Shown: positions 11,099 through 23,158 of the stretch, in pieces
How the letters are laid out: every line of letters begins with the position of its first letter
Numbering within the stretch: position 1 is the stretch's first letter
NCBI GenBank assembly: GCA_905147135.1
Contig: LR990043.1
Span: forward strand, 16,493,584-16,557,583
Origin: Blastobasis lacticolella
Taxonomy: Eukaryota > Arthropoda > Insecta > Lepidoptera > Blastobasidae
Reading direction: 5' to 3'
DNA: 64,000 bases
Position numbers and translations under genes: made by a program
Notes under the pieces: generated by a model
What the model was told of the DNA's origin: nothing
The model's database searches: none
The model's input: the letters and a program-made list of their open reading frames with translations, nothing else

Positions 11099-11141
11099 TA
11101 TAAGAGTGGGTATAGTACAGAATACTATACCTACTCTTATA
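11099..11141. repeat. Short perfect-stem hairpin
   Basis: Arms 11099-11117 and 11123-11141 (TATAAGAGTGGGTATAGTA and its complement) pair over 19 bp, with one G-U type position, around a 5-base loop. It is shorter than a typical insect pre-miRNA, so a MITE remnant is more likely than an RNA gene. Confidence 0.75.
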
Positions 11142-11439
11142 ATGCTATTACAATTCGAAGTTCAGGGTGAGACGTACTCAATAGTAGGAGATACCTATCT
11201 TTCAGCAATAGAATGACACGGCTGTTGGGAGACAGTTTCAAAACCGTTAATAATGTAGCTATTGAATAAAAATTCGATATTTAAAATAAAACATTTACTC
11301 AAAAATATTGTAGTGTGGTCATTATTTTGACAACCTTCTTAGTAAGAAAAATTCAAATCCTAAGTACCTCAAAAATTCAAAACCCAAAAGTAACTAAGTA
11401 GATATTGAATAATAATATTATAAAGAGGAAAGGTTTGAT

Positions 11440-12172
11440 TTTTTGTTTGTTTGTATTGAATAGGCTTCGAAACTACTGGACCGATTTAAAAAATTCTTTC
11501 ACCGTTGGGAAGCTACACTATCCCCGGGTGACATAAGCTATATTATATTTTCTAAAAAATTATGAATCATTACTAAAACTCCAATAATGTAATCCAAGGT
11601 GTAAAAAATACCCAAAAAATTCCTTACAACGCGTGTGCTGCGAAAACTATTGATGATAGAACAAAATAATGTACTACGACTTTGCAGAACACATCATTAT
11701 CTACAAAAAGTGTTGCAACAGTATATGTCTAACTATTATAGTTATGTCACAATAATGGTCTTTTATTTTTAAAATTTAATTGAAATGCCGCCGCTAAAAA
11801 ACGCTCTTTATTTGTACCTTAGCTATAATCCTTATCAAAATCAATTACTTCATATTCACGACTGCTTCAATACCTTTATATAACTTTTTGAATTATTCAA
11901 TTCAGACATTCCATTCGAAAGATATCACGAGTTTAAAAATGTGAATATTAGAAAAAAGTCGCGTGTTCGCCGCTCAGTCCGCTCGACTATCTAGGCAGCA
12001 CGGGGTACGTGGAGGGGAGTCAATGTCAAGAAATAAAGTGCCGCGCGGCTTACTCACGCGGTCGGCTCCCTACGCAGCGGTCGTGTGAGGAATCGAATAA
12101 TTTTCGCTTGAAAGTAAACCGTGTACCCGTAGTGGTACTCGTGCGAAGCCGGGGCGGCTGCTAGTATTGAAT
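11440..12172 (+). mobile_element. Lepidopteran dispersed repeat
   Basis: Starts with a TTGTTTGTATTGAATAGGC block and CGAAACTACTGGACCGATTT, then a CTTTCACCGTTGGGAAGC block, and ends in GAAGCCGGGGCGGCTGCTAGT. This order of blocks is familiar from abundant lepidopteran repeats. No intact protein frame remains. The related opening block TTTGACTAGCTTTTGCCCGC occurs at 12876-12900 and again near 12930. Confidence 0.5.
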
Positions 12173-12286
12173 AAAACTTAAATGTTTACAGTAAACCATT
12201 TAGGTCCTAAAAATTATTGTAATTTGATTGTAATTGACGACCTTTTAAGTTAGATGAGCTCGTAGATCCTAGATGTTACTCTTTGT

Positions 12287-12660
12287 TGTATTTATTTATT
12301 TAACAATTTATTGCACACAATATAAAAAATAATAATTTTTGCATACAATATAGTATACAGAAATTACAAATTTAAAGACGACACAATAGGCACTACTTAT
12401 TTCTAAGAAGAACTCTCTTCCAGCAGGCCTATAGAAGAGGGACATTATAGATTATAGGGGATGAGACGTGCGCATTAGTTTAAAAACATATCTATATTTA
12501 ATAAACTACATAAATTATAAATGAGATACTAAATACACACAATATAGTATATTTATAAATACACATACATATATACATAATAAAATAAATACAGGTATTG
12601 TATAACATTCAGGCACATAATGTTCCTTTACACGCTTTTTAAATATGCATTTTGATTTTG
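12287..12660 (-). mobile_element. 3' end of a CR1/jockey-like LINE, copy 1
   Basis: Shares with 50030-50260 the blocks TATTTATTTAACAATTTATT, GATACTAAATACACACAATA, CATACATATATACATAATAA, CAGGTATTGTA-AACATTCAG and CCTTTACACGCTTTTTAAA. At 50 kb these lie directly downstream of a reverse transcriptase frame on the minus strand, so this is a solo 3' fragment of the same family. Confidence 0.7.
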
Positions 12661-13496
12661 TATGTATCAGCAACTCGTGGCCCCTCGTAGGTATAGTTGC
12701 TCTGCTCAATCCAACTCGTGCAGACGGTTTGAATGCTTGTACAAATTTGAACAGTAATATATCTGAAATAAGTAAGTAATAATGTTATGATATAAAGATG
12801 TTTTTGAGGTTTGGTTTTGAAATTGAAATAGAACAAAGAAAAGTATTTTTTAGATCAATAAATCTGGAAATATATTTTGACTAGCTTTTGCCCGCAAGCA
12901 CGCCCGCGTAGAAATCGTTTTTATGACAGTTTAGCTTTTGCCCGCGTTACTATTTTAAATGGCCTTCGAAGGATTGTATGAAAGTTGACCTATTTGTCCG
13001 TTTTTTTGCAACGGAGTGTAAATAATTAATAGTACTTAATAATAATGTAGGAAATATGTAAATACGTACCAATTAATAATATATGCTTACCTTAAACAAA
13101 CTACCAGTCTTTTTCTGGCACTACAGCCCTTCTAAACTTTGTATGTTGTTTTGTCAAATAGGGCTTGAGAATATCTCGGAAACTATGAAACTAGATTTTT
13201 AACATACGAATGTAATCAAAAAATATTGGTCTCTTCATATTTATTTTATGAACCCATGCTTGACGTTATTTCGGTTTACGTTCCTCTTCATCTGCCAACA
13301 AACAACATGTCTTCATCAATATCCATTACAAGAAATTAAATGATACTTTAATGAACTAATATTATAAATATAGAGGGATAACCCGTACCGACAGTCAGCA
13401 AAGACTTTAATTTTTTTTAGAGCAAAGAGAAAGAGCAATCGGGGTTACCATCTAAGCGTTATTTTGAAGTGTCATTTATTAGACCAAACCATGATA
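12661..13496. other. No gene recognised
   Basis: AT-rich. It contains only the short repeat blocks near 12876-12960. Open frames here are short and without splice or composition support. Confidence 0.5.
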
Positions 13497-13650
13497 CACA
13501 GTTGGCATCCCTGCCCGCAATTGCGGCGCGTGCGGTGCGGCCAGTGTGGCCATGCCATCAGCAACGTCAGCAATATCTCAATGCGATGCGTGCGGCGCGT
13601 GCGGCGCGTGCGGCTCTTGCGGTGCGGACTAGTCGACGCGTAGCTTCGAC
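13497..13650 (-). repeat. GC-rich MITE-like repeat, copy 2 (inverted)
   Basis: Reverse complement of the 5880-6060 repeat: it ends in GGACTAGTCGACGCGT and contains GCGTGCGGCGCGTGCGGC runs and CCCTGCCCGCA. Long open frames on both strands result from the GC-rich repeat units. Confidence 0.65.
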
Positions 13651-15631
13651 CTTCATGGATGGCAAGATGGTCGAAAACATTCCAATCTCTTTGGTACATA
13701 CATAACACACACACTAATGCAAATGTAGGGACAGAACAAGGCAACCCATCTGCAGATGTTATATTTTGCTGTGAATTTCCACTCGTAACGAACATAAACA
13801 AATCTGACTTGTGGGTTTCGCTCCGGAGAATTTCGTAATTTTTTTAAACGACCTTATAATTTTATATTGACATTATAATAAAAAGTAAGGTGTCTAGTGA
13901 ATCAAACCCACGCCCTGATACCTACCACTGCCTTTTTGATCTCTCGAATCGGCAGTGCTTGCTTTTGCTAAAAGGAGGGTTTTGATGATTTTGACCAGTA
14001 TAAATGTTTATTTGTTGCCTCATAACTTCTAAACTAAGTATGTATGTACTGGTATGTTCATTATCAACAGGTTGGCCTATGTGACTTCGCAAAATATTGA
14101 ATATTATGCCCTATTATTATGTCCTAGAGGACATAGTCATGAAAAAAAAAATGGAAAGGATATGTACATTAATATATTAAACAGGCAGCATATTCTTTAT
14201 TTTTAGTGAAAATTCATACAATGATGATGCACCAAGACAGAAGGGACTTGCATCTACTTATCTTGTTCTTGAAAATGTTTACAACGCAGCACTTCCAATT
14301 TGCAACCCAGACATCACCATGTCTGGTCTTTAGAAACCCTAGAAAAACACATAATTACGTAAATACGCGATTAATCCGTTAAGTTGTTTCATAAAATGTC
14401 TGAACATTTAAAATGTCATTCAGATACATTTTTGGTATGAAACCCTAATTAATACATATTAAATTGAGGACCGCTATTTACAAAATTTGAGAATTTCTAT
14501 TAATACTAAATCAGACCCTGTTAACATAAAAATATTTTCGATCACCGAAATATTGCAAATTTGCAAATAAATAAATTTTTTTAATGGCATGTTGTTTTAT
14601 GGCAAAGCATTTAAATTGTTGCAAATTCCCACTATTACGATCATAGAAATGGATTGATTACGATCATAGATTACGATGCATATTTTTGTCACAATTTCTA
14701 AAATTAATTCCCGATCGCCGCGACCACGAATGAAATAACTTACCGATGAAAAGATAATCTAGATGTATTTCCATAATTTGCGCTTTCACATTACAGTGTA
14801 GTGCACTAAATAACACCGTCTTTTAAATGGTTTGATTTAAATTTTATTAGGAAATTATAAAATTTACACAGATTTTTCAAAAGAAACGTCAGGTCGTTGT
14901 TTGCTTGAGCAGCATGTCGAACGTTCAAAACATTGCGCGCGTCATTTTCTTAGACCTTATTTGAGTAGACGAATAAATGGGATAGCAAGATTCATAATCA
15001 TTGTAGAGTGAGCGAACAGGGAATATTTGTGATTTGTGTTTATACATGTTTATACCTTGTCTAAAATAGGATGATAATTTTGACAGCTCATAAATTGTTG
15101 GTCTTTGGCGCACGCCTATGAAGTTTCGTGTTTTTTTTTCGGTAAATGTACTACGGAAAATGTCGTACTTCATAGACAGGCCCCGCCCCTTTGGTGAAGT
15201 GTCACGAATAACGAATAACAACGGACAATCGAAAATCGGTATTGATATAATATAATCGAGTATTTAAAATTAATATTTAGGTAACCTTATTATTTTTTGT
15301 AACTAAACTCTTATTCCTTGTTTGGATTTCACCCTAAGAGACATTTTACAACAACGAATTCGAGTCGCGCGTATTCTACGTAATAGGATGACTGACCGAA
15401 TAGTGATACGCACGGGTCGAAATCGTCGTTGTGGAAGGGTTTTGAATGTCGTATTAATAAATTATTATTTCAAAAGAAAATAAATAGTTTATTTTGTATA
15501 ACATGTCCTGAATACCCATGCAACTATCGATTCCAAGTTCTATGAGAATGATAATCGATAATCGAATAGATTCATTAACGATTTTACATTACCCCATCCT
15601 TACTGTGAATTGTCAAAATTATCATCCTAAG
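13651..15631. other. No gene recognised; contains an empty-site relative
   Basis: AT-rich, with no convincing exon. At about 15052-15086 (minus strand) lies a match to the two flanks of fold-back copy 2 joined without the element (see findings). The block near 15178-15200 (GGCCCCGCCCCTTTGGTGAA) may be part of another repeat. Confidence 0.5.
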
Positions 15632-16874
15632 GCGGATACTACACACACGATATTTATCGTGATACGTATCGTGATCCATATCGAGTAATATTTTGGATCG
15701 CAAGTCGACCCTACACACACGATAAGAATCGTCGATATTTTCATTAGTCTATGCATTCATTCATTCATTTTGATGGCTGAATAGACTAAGTTGCCAATGC
15801 CTAGCCTAAAAAAAAGCACTTTTGACGCGTCGCTGGTGTATATTTACGATTTTTAAGTATTTTTACCAAAATGACTGATAAAGCTAGCGTTGCTATAGTA
15901 TTAGCATTAGGATTAAAAAGACGCGTGAAGAGAAAAAAATGAGAAAAATTATGATGATGAGGATCTTGTTGACTTTTTATACTTTTATAGTAACTGTCCA
16001 GGTCCATAGTGGCCACAACAGCTTAAAAATAAATACAAACAATGAAAATAAATTTGTAATTACGTTATTTATCTGTCAGTTTGACAGAAATGTCGTGATA
16101 AATATCGACGAGATACTAGACGCTCGATATATATCGCACGATAGTTGATACGGATCGTAGATTTCTGGATTTTCGGAAATCCTGTGATCCGTATCACGAT
16201 TCGTGATACTCTAGGCTACACACTCGATAAATATCGTGATCCGGATCACAAGATTTCCGAAAATCCAGAAATCTACGATCCGTATCAACTATCGTGCGAT
16301 ATATATCGTGATACGGATCACAAGATTTCCGAAAATCCAGAAATCTACGATCCGTATCAACTATCGTGCGATATATATCGAGCGTCTAGTATCTAGTCGA
16401 TATTTATCACGACATTTCTGTCAAACTGACAGATAAATAACGTAATTTCAAATTTATTTTCATTGTTTGTGTTTATTTTCAAGCTGCTGTGGCCACTATG
16501 GACCTGGACAGTTACTATAAAAGTATAAAAAGTCAACAAGATCCTCATCTTCATAATTTTTCAAATTTTTTTCTCTTCACGCGTCTTTTTAATCCTAATG
16601 CTAATACTATAGCAACGCTAGCTTTATCAGTTATTTTGGTAAAAATACGTAAAAATCGTAAATATACACCAGTGACGCGTCAAAAATGCTTTTTTTTTGG
16701 GCTAGGCATTGGCAACTTAGTCTATTCAGCCATCAAAATGAATGAAAGAATGCACAGACTAATGAAAATATCGACGATTCTTATCGTGTGTGTAGGGTCG
16801 ACTTGCGATCCAAAATATTACTCGATATGGATCACGATACGTATCACGATATATATCGTGTGTGTAGTATCCGC
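15632..16874. mobile_element. Fold-back element copy 2, intact, 1243 bp
   Basis: Begins GCGGATACTACACACACGAT and ends with its complement. Left arm and right arm (about 560-600 bp each) are near-complete inverted repeats meeting near 16236. The right side carries an extra tandem copy of a roughly 72-bp block (GATCCGGATCACAAGATTTC to CGTGCGATATATATCG at 16236-16380). Frames match those of copy 1. It ends 265 bp before the FBXO42-like start codon. Flanks are CATCCTAAG on the left and TTATTATTTTAG on the right, and the exact target duplication is unresolved. Confidence 0.8.
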
Positions 16875-17138
16875 TTATTATTTTAGACAAGGTATAGACT
16901 GTTATGTCTGTAATATTCGTTGTTGGCTGATAGCCCCAGATGCCAATGCCTATTAAAAAAGTCAATGTCAAGTCAAATGTCAAAATCAATTTTCAATTTT
17001 TAGATTTGTTTCGTACAAAGAAATTGGAGTTTCGTATATTCCCTTGCCTTGCCTAATAACGAATTGAAATTAATGAATGGAGCTTAGGATTGATAAGGTT
17101 TTAGTTTAAAACATTAGGTAAATAACCAACATTTAGAT

Positions 17139-19777
17139 ATGGAGGTTGTAGAGCACAACTTAGACGAACACCCTTCACGAAGCTCTATTGATGAACTACC
17201 TGATGAAGTATTAGAGTTCATAATGGGATTTCTTCCACCATATAAAGATTTGGAAAATTGTAAATCAGTATGTAAACGGTGGTATAGCTGCTCTCAAAGT
17301 AAGTTGAATCTATTGGTGCATAACATGTTTATTCTATTTGTCAGGGTTTTTTTAGGTCGAAGTTAATATGTGTTTGGTTTTTTCAGATGTATTGCGGAAA
17401 ACGTCAATGAAATTGGTCAAGGCTGTTGGGGAATTTAATGTTTTATGGAAAAATGTAACATCAACTTCCATGGTTCCAACCATAACAAAACGATTTTCAC
17501 ATGCAGCATGTGTCATTGATAACAATATGTATGTATTTGGTGGATGTACTACAAACGCTACGTCTTTCAATGATCTTTGGAGATTTGATTTATCAATCAG
17601 AAAATGGGTACGACCTTTGGCTACTGGAACCTATCCTGTACCAAAAGCGTACACATCAATGGTTCATTATAAAGATTTTCTCATTGTTTTTGGTGGGTGG
17701 ACATATCCCTCTTTGTCACAGTACTATCAGCATGTAACCATGTTTAATGAAATACATTTTTACTGTGTTAGAAATAATAAATGGAATTTGATGAGTGCAA
17801 CTAATAATCCACCTCCAATGGCTGGTCATTCTGCATGCATAAATGGGAATGAGATGGTTGTTTTTGGAGGACTTGTCACATCAGCTGCTCAGAATTATCA
17901 AATACAGTGTTCTAATGATGTATGGGTATTAGATATTCCAACACTCACCTGGAGAAAACAGTCAACAACAAAACCTAGACCTTCCCCACGTTATGCTCAA
18001 TCTCTGATATATATTGATTCCGAAAGATTGATGCTATTGGGCGGAGTGCAAACTTTACACAACCGCTTTGTTTATAGTGATTGTTGGATGCTAATTATGA
18101 AGGGCCCAGTGTGGACTTGGAAAGAGTTGGCTGTGAGAAATAGGGAATGGGCTGCTGCTAACATATGGTGCAACCCTGCATGTAGAGTGGGAGACAAAGT
18201 CGTGAGTTTAAGCAGAAGTAGAAATGGATGGAATAGTGCAAGACCTTTAGTTACCTCAGCAGTCCGGTTGTCAGCATTAAGCAGACCAGAAGGGGCACCA
18301 GTGTCAGTTAGGATAGAACAAAGTTTACAAAGACCTCTAGATAGAGATCAAAATATAAATGGTAGAAGAGGTGTACTACCAAGGCAGCCTCCAAGACAAG
18401 CTCAAGTAAATGAACCAATAGCAGGTCCAAGTAATGAGCAGCAAATTCCAAATCACTGTTTAAGAAATCCTGAGAATGTAGGAAACAATGACCCAGTTGC
18501 TGGACCAAGTTCACAGTCATTGCCTCCAAATAATATTTCAGATGTAGATAAAAAAGACACATTGTCCAGAAGACATAAAAATAAGGTATGATTTTTTTTC
18601 AAGTCATCAACTGGAACTAAACTAATATAGAACACTTTTTCTTACTTGGCATAAGTAGTAAACAAATATGGTGTATCAGTAAATGTTTGAATTAATTTAG
18701 CGAATGAATGAAATGAGCAAAACTTATAGCTTGAATTCATAAGTAGGTACGTTGAGGGAATTAATATCACAGGATATACAACAACACTGACAATGACGCC
18801 GGCACAGATTAGTTTTGTCATTTCAAACCATAAAACAGTTTGTGCTTGTGTTGATATATTGAAGGAAATAAAGATAGCTTGTTTCCTTGTTTGTCTGCCG
18901 TATAAAAAAAATTTGTGAACACAAATAATAACAGGTACAGTTTAAAACATAATTATTAATTTTAGCAAAAACAAATCATTAATTCATTTATTCACTTCAT
19001 CCCATCCCCACAATGAAATGCCATACAAACATTTCGTTTTGATAATCTGTGACCGGCAATTTTGTGGGATGTAGTGTTTTGGCTAACATATGTTATTTGT
19101 AGGGCCAATGTTAGCAGTTTTAGAGGAAATTAATGCGTATGTGTATAAACTAATGTCTACGACTAACTGGTGGTTTAAATTGAGTGATTCTTGCGGAATG
19201 TTGTGATTTGTGATCAAGTGATGTTTGTTTACTACTTATGCCAAGTAAGGAAATATGTACTTTAGTTAATACTATATTCTTAAATTTTTATGTCGTTTTT
19301 CAGAATAAAGGATTAAAGATTGTTCGTCAATTACAAGAAGCCAATAAATATAGAATGGCTGCATTTGCCTGTGATTCTTCATTGAACAATACACCTCCTG
19401 AAAATGATCTCATCAACCAAAGACAAATTGCTCATTTAGAAAATAGACGAGATCTGGACCCACCAGATGCAAACGCTGCTCAGCAGCAGCCTGCTGTCAA
19501 GAAAATAAAAAGGAATACGCTGACAATGCATGTTTTAGATATTGCATCTGTCATGGATGGGAACTCACTGAATTATGTATCATGGCTTTGTCCACGTCTT
19601 GGTGAAATGAGTGGGGCTCCAGAAGAACTTGTTATGTATTCTTTAGTGAAAGGCAATGGAGAACTTATTATGTTTGGAGGAGTCCATAATGATATAGGCA
19701 TTCTAAACTATTCTGAACACCAGAATATGTACTCAAATTCTCTTCATTTTATTACAACACCAAGAGATATTATCTAA
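17139..19777 (+). CDS. FBXO42: F-box/Kelch protein, FBXO42-like
   Basis: Three exons: 17139-17298, 17387-18585 and 19304-19777, with donors GTAAGT and GTATGA, acceptors TTTTTTCAG and TTTTTCAG, and phases 1 and 0; 610 aa. The F-box lies at about residues 15-52 (DELPDEVLEFIMGFLP, CKSVCKRWYSC). Kelch repeats follow from about residue 89 (RFSHAACVIDNNMYVFGG, VHYKDFLIVFGGW, AGHSACINGNEMVVFGG, LIYIDSERLMLLGG). A low-complexity linker leads to a conserved C-terminal block in exon 3 (VSWLCPRLGEMSGAPEE). FBXO42 proteins are SCF ubiquitin-ligase substrate receptors; human FBXO42 has been linked to p53 turnover. The start is the first ATG before the F-box. The last exon is tail to tail with SYF1. Fold-back copy 2 sits just upstream. 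Confidence 0.9.
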
Positions 19778-20000
19778 TGTTGTGTTCAATTTCCATTTCA
19801 CTCTATTGTTGTAATACACCTGTATTACCTGACAAAAGTATTGCTTTTACATATCTGTAACATTTGGAAGCTAATAATACTTTCTTTTGCATTTTTGTTC
19901 AAATTATAAAATTACAAAAATGATCTATTCTGTGATTTCTCTTGTAAATACTAAATTAAAGCTGTGTAGCTATGTACAGGATCTGTAAATAGGTAAGGTA

Positions 20001-20006
20001 AATAAA
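20001..20006 (+). promoter_or_regulatory. Polyadenylation signal for the FBXO42-like gene
   Basis: AATAAA lies 224 bp after the stop codon, the first canonical hexamer downstream on this strand. It lies only 53 bp before the convergent SYF1 stop codon, so the two 3' UTRs probably overlap or abut. Confidence 0.5.
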
Positions 20007-20058
20007 AAAGTTGATTTACGGTTAAACTACAATTATTATTATCATTCCTGAACTTATA

Positions 20059-22790
20059 TTATTCTTTTTCTTGAACTAAACTACCAAACACTGCTGCAGG
20101 AATATCTTTCTTATGAACAGGTGCTACTTCACCTTCATCATCATCATCATCATCATCACTATTTGATTCTTCGTCAATATCAATTTCATCAGGATTAACA
20201 ACTTTATCTCCAGTCTCCTTAAGCCCCTGTGTTTCTCCACGTACAAACATGATGTTACTTTTGCTTTGAACAGCCATTTCTGCGGCCTTTGCTTCCAACA
20301 TTCTCATGCCATCCTTCATTCCAGGTGCAAGATCAGATATAGTTCCGGCACCTTGGGCTGCAGAGCTTAACATTTGAGCGGACATCATGTTCACTTGAGT
20401 GTTGTATGTAGCTTGAACACTTCTCTTTATTCTAAGCATTTCCCTCATAGTATCTTCATTTCCATGTCGAACTTCAAACTCTTTCCATGTATTCCAAAAC
20501 TCTGCTGTGATTCTTGGATCACACATTTGACTGCAATGTGCATAGATTGCCCTAGCCCTGTCAATCTCCCCAAGTCGAGTTTCCATTTCAGAAAAGCGTA
20601 TACACATTTCTCTTGACTTATGTTCTGGTAATGTTTCTATAGCTTTCTCATAAATCTGCCGTGTTTTTGGCACTCCATAAATTTCAGCAGCCTTTTTGAT
20701 ATAAATGTTGAACATTTCAAACATTTCTTCAGGTAGCACAGCAGTTGTAGCACGTTCATATACTGACATAGCATGTCTAGCCAAACCATGTTCTTCCTCC
20801 AATTTAGCATACAATAAGAAGATAGCTTTAGCAAACTCAGGGGGGCAGTGTTCCAGACATTGCTCAAATAAATCCCTGGCTCTTTCTAATTTTGTACCCC
20901 CATATCTTTTTAAAAACTTTGTTAAGTATGTATTCCAAATGTCATAAACATTAGGCCACTTAAATAGGGCAATACCTTTTTCATAAGCTCTAAAAGCTTC
21001 TTCGAAATAATTGTGTTCTTCCAAGAACAATCCATAGTTTATTATTATTTGTGGTGTTGCAATTTTTAGCTCAATTATATGATCATAAACAGCTTTGCAT
21101 GACTTATAAGTACCAAAACTTTCTTCTAAGTCAGCATACATAGACCATACTTTCAATGATTTATACAGACGCATTTGAACTGTCTCAGTGTCGTCATGAT
21201 AAGCTACTTTTCTGCTGGGTAGTACAGTTGCCTTTTGCATTAATTTTAATGCTTCTTCATAGTTTTCATGTCTAATTTCCATTTCTGCCCATTCACACCA
21301 AACAGAAGCTAAGTCATCTACTTTTGCATAGTTTACTTGGGTAGCTTTTTCAAAAATCAATCTCGCATCTTCAATTTGATCATTATTTTCATAAAATTGG
21401 GCAAATCCAACCCAAAGAGTGTATAGTTTACCCACTGCCAATTTAGGATCTACAGTCTGCACAGCTTCTGTATAGGTATCAATTATTTCATGAGGCTTGC
21501 CTTCATAAAGTTTTACTCTTTTATGCCATTCTGCCACATTGTGAGGATTTTGTCGCAGTAAAACAGAATTGAGCAATAGTAATCTACGTTCCATCAAATA
21601 TTCAAATCTTGCAAGTCTCAGTTCTAAATCTACATCGTCATCTTCAGTGGGGCTGGGTTTCTTAGCAACTTCCTCCATCTTTTTACTTAAACTAAGTTCC
21701 TCAAATTGTGCATAAGCATCAAAAACTTGGGTAAAATCTCGTACAGTGGTAACGGTTTGTATAGCTTCTTCATAAATATCTCTTGCTCTTTCAAAGAGAC
21801 CACTTCGTACATAATAGTCAGCTAGTGAGTTCCACAAATGACCAAGCTGATCTGTGTATCTTCTTAATCCACCTCTGATTATAGCATCCACATTCAGAGA
21901 ATGAATTTTATCAGGATTTTTTGAAATTAGTTCACACAATTCATTCCATAATTGATGATTTGATTTTCCATGTTTTGATTGAAAATTTTCATGATTGACA
22001 ATGTAAGCCAACTTGACAGCAGCTTCATCTAGTTTATTAATTGATATCAAATAGTCTATATATTCTTCTGTGTCTTCTGGGCTCAATTTTAAATACCTAC
22101 GAAACACCCGGACTGCGGTTTCGGGGATATCATGTTTCTTCAAGAAATTTAAATACAGAGGCCATATTCTATGATGTTGTGTAATGGGAAGAGCTCGAAG
22201 GGCACTATCAAAAGCTCTCCTGGTGGCTGTTATTTTCCATTGATCAGTTAGAAAAGTGCAATAATCCATCCAAAGCCTTGGCATCTTATGCATGAAAACC
22301 AAGGAACGTTCAAAACAGTTATTAACATCATCATAGCATGGATCAGTTATACATCGACCACGAATTTGTGATCTTCTAATTTTTAAATAGTTATACCATA
22401 GTTTAAAAGATCCAGGCAATTCCTTTAGAGCTCTTTCATAAATCAGGTTTATTTCATTTTTAGGGGACCCTTTTTTATGTTCTATATATCTGAGCCAATG
22501 CTTAACAGAAAAAGGGTTTCTCAGAATTTCTTCTTCATAAGGTAAATCCTCTTCACTCTGTAAGAAGTCAAGTATAACAGTATTAGGTAAAAAACTGGAA
22601 AGTTATGAATTAAGGATATATGGGTTAATTAACTCTCTATAGTCGTCTCTAATATGAAATGGATGGAACACTAAATTTATGGGTTCAAATAGGGAATTAA
22701 AGTAAAGAAAGTAGGGGGTTGGGCGGGTTAGGTTAGTAAGTTTTTACTTACAAAAAATAGGTCTATTTCTTTTCCATCAAGTAACGGCAT
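20059..22790 (-). CDS. SYF1: Pre-mRNA splicing factor SYF1 / XAB2
   Basis: Two coding exons: 22752-22790 (13 codons, MPLLDGKEIDLFF) and 20059-22557, joined in phase 0 through a short intron (donor GTAAGT, acceptor TTCTTACAG). The protein is 845 aa, close to human XAB2. The longest open frame starts at an internal Met and misses 59 N-terminal residues; the spliced start restores SEEDLPYEEEILRNPFSVKH, the conserved opening. The body is a run of HAT (half-a-TPR) repeats with W, Y and aromatic signatures (PGSFKLWYNYLK, RLWMDYCTFL, LYLNFLKKH). The C-terminus is acidic, with a poly-Asp run near 20140-20160. SYF1 is a scaffold of the NineTeen/Prp19 complex in the spliceosome; the vertebrate homologue also acts in transcription-coupled repair. 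It faces ZC3H13 head to head. Confidence 0.95.
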
Positions 22791-23158
22791 TTTGTATTAC
22801 AATTTTATTCAGAATCGATTTATGTTTACTTGCAGATAACTAATTAGGATTATAAATAAAAATAACAAATTTATCAGAATTCCGCTTTTTTGACAAACAG
22901 ACCAAAGCGTATAAAAACAAAACCGGAATGCTTGTGATCGAGCGAACCAAGGACCAATAATCACATTGGCATAAAATATCACAAGGTTGTATGGCTTCGA
23001 GCACATTTCGAGCTTTTACCTTATCCCTCCAGAGAGAATTTGATCAAAAAAAGAAAATCAAAAGCCAAAAAAAATGGCGGAAGAGGTCGTAGCCGGTGGA
23101 GTTGGTTTTTGCTTAGTTGTGTTTAGTTGAAAAGTGGGACAAATGTTTTACCTTTATA
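22791..23158. promoter_or_regulatory. Bidirectional promoter between SYF1 and ZC3H13
   Basis: Only 368 bp separate the divergent start codons, so both promoters must lie here or overlap. A motif AAAATGGCGG at 23071-23080 resembles the YY1-type element of TATA-less promoters. The same ATG opens an 18-residue upstream frame (23074-23130). A second upstream ATG at 23143 opens a frame that overlaps the ZC3H13 start and stops near 23223. If included in the mRNA these could dampen translation. No TATA box is evident. Confidence 0.65.

Noticed and set aside
11099..11141. microRNA precursor
   Set aside because: A 19-bp stem with a 5-base loop is too short for a normal insect pre-miRNA, and no flanking lower stem pairs.
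20140..20160. CAT trinucleotide run as a microsatellite of note
   Set aside because: It encodes the poly-Asp run in the acidic SYF1 C-terminus.
20374..20947. Plus-strand frames inside SYF1
   Set aside because: Shadows of the minus-strand SYF1 coding exon.
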